Under the pieces are notes generated by a model that was given only the letters and a program-made list of their open reading frames with translations, was not told the origin of the DNA and made no database searches. Source: Quillaja saponaria (lineage: Eukaryota; Streptophyta; Magnoliopsida; Fabales; Quillajaceae). From it: a DNA stretch of 64,000 nucleotides. Position numbers and translations under genes: made by a program. The stretch spans positions 27,154,350 through 27,218,349 of the forward strand of contig CM055608.1 of the NCBI GenBank assembly GCA_029379385.1, read 5' to 3'. Shown here one piece after another: positions 62,691 through 64,000 of the stretch (positions are counted from its first letter, which is position 1; each line of letters opens with the position of its first letter).

Positions 62691-64000
62691 TTCTCCCCTG
62701 GAATAGGCTTTTCCTCTTAGTCAACGAGCCCAACTCGAAACTCGCAGAGCTCGTGGTGGGTAGTGTCATTGATTCTCAGTTATAAGGATCTCTGGTCTTG
62801 ATCTTGTTGGGCACATGCAACTCAATCACCTAGGTTTCTTTCTTTTTTTTCTTTAAATTTCTCAATTATGTATAAAGACATAACATTCAATTATATATGA
62901 TAGATTTAGTTTATATATATGAATCAAACCTATAAGTTTTTAAATGTTTTTTTTCTTTGCTAAAGATATAATGATATAAAAGGGTAAATAGTAGATGACT
63001 TTTGTAGCATTTGCATAAGCCATTTCCGCATAATTAAAAAATCATTTCCACTATGATGGGAAAAGGCTTACGAGCCATTTGATAGGCTATCCAATTACAA
63101 GAACAACTACAGCATAAAATATATCCACTTGTTAAAATCTATCTACATGTTTTAGGTTTAGTGTTGCATGCAATATGAGCTTAACTTTTTTATTACTAAC
63201 TAAAATATTGATTTGAGCTCTACTACTAAACTTGGCATGTAAGTTGCCAAAGATCGATAGCTCAATATCATTATCGATGGAGATAACCATCTCATGTGTT
63301 GAGATTGGAAAATTATTACTCATATAATACTTCAGATCTGAAACTCTGAATAGGAGAATGATAGATAAGATAAACTCTAGAAAAATAAGAGGCAAAATTT
63401 ATTATAAAAGGAAAAAAAGCTCAAAATTTAGCATAAAATGATCAATGAGAAAACTAACATCACAATTTTTAGATTTGTCATATAAATGAAAAATTCTAAG
63501 ATTGATATATTCAAAAGAAAAAAAAAAAAAAAAAGATAAAATGACAAAAAATGACAAGGGGCTGCCAGTGGCAGCCACCTTCAGGATGGGTTTTAAAAAA
63601 AGGGAAAAAGATTTTAGAGAAGTATATTGTCCTTGTTTGGTTTAGCTTTTAAAGTAGCTTTTGAGCTTAAGCTTTTTTACAAAACTGTTTGATAACAGAA
63701 GTTTTATATATACTTTACAGAAAATTATTTTTGTGTTCTTAGAATCTTAAAAACTACTAAAATCTAAAATTAGAAAAAAAAAATTCAAATAGAAAACAAG
63801 GAAGCTCAAATGAAATTTAATAATTATTATATTTAGACAAATATAATCATAATATTTATTAAAACGGTATTTTTAGTAATTTTAATACTTAATATATTTT
63901 TGAAAAAATAAAATAAAATAACATTTTATATCTCACATCACTTTTACATTAACTCATCAAAACATTTATTTAACTTTTTATACAACACTTTTTAAACAAT
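62691..64000. other. Non-coding right end of the window
   Basis: 62700-62830 is G+C-richer with a short open stretch (FLLVNEPNSKLAELVVGSVI then DSQL and a stop) of unknown origin. 63630-63720 reads CCTTGTTTGGTTTAGC with AGCTTTTAAAGTAGC and TTTTGAGCTTAAGC, the style of a common plant MITE family; its other end is not in the window. The remainder is AT-rich. No gene was seen. Confidence 0.4.

Overview
The window is nuclear DNA of a flowering plant, most likely a eudicot. It is AT-rich (roughly one third G+C by eye) with long gene-poor stretches and GT-AG introns. Gene content is typically plant: uL11, an S40-type senescence regulator, CRINKLY4-related and cytoplasmic receptor-like kinases, a LOG2-type RING ligase and a MIR160 precursor. 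Transposon debris includes a Pack-MULE, a solo LTR, an hAT-type MITE, CACTA subterminal repeats and a fold-back element. Nothing bacterial, CRISPR-like or organellar was seen. The species cannot be named from the sequence.

Layout. 1-204 (-): 5' end of an S40-type gene, with ACGT-rich upstream DNA. 5.9 kb: one stranded exon of glutamate dehydrogenase. 6.3-6.8 kb (+): RPL12. 9.2 kb (+): a 47-codon gene behind a good TATA box. 11.1 kb (+): a secreted acidic arabinogalactan-like protein. 13.8-18.5 kb: an intron-containing pseudogene of V-ATPase subunit G, whose first coding intron holds a 1.5-kb Pack-MULE carrying a ZW10 gene fragment. 22.1-24.5 kb (+): a CCR1/CCR2-type receptor-like kinase with a deleted activation segment. 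28.4 kb (+): a MIR160 hairpin. 29.2 kb: a kinase-exon relic. 30.7-32.3 kb (-): an intact six-exon cytoplasmic receptor-like kinase, with a 57-nt poly-G tract just upstream. 35.9-37.7 kb: a solo LTR.

38.2-59.4 kb is a direct tandem segmental duplication: copy A about 9.8 kb, copy B about 11.5 kb. Each copy has a three-exon LOG2-like RING ubiquitin ligase and the 3' part of a membrane-anchored methyltransferase-like gene, whose 5' part survives only to the right of copy B. The copies decayed differently. Copy A has an open LOG2 reading frame but lost about 1.6 kb of upstream DNA, gained an intronic MITE, and changed several conserved residues, including the Arg after the last RING cysteine. Copy B keeps the conserved residues and the upstream region but carries single-base insertions that break both genes, which may be sequence errors. 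The right end (60.7-64 kb) is transposon-derived or empty.

Gene order agrees with remembered Arabidopsis order. RPL12C sits beside an S40-type gene (At5g60670/At5g60680), MIR160A beside CCR2 (At2g39175/At2g39180), and LOG2 beside CCR1 (At3g09770/At3g09780). The window appears to keep on one chromosome an arrangement that Arabidopsis split between duplicated segments.
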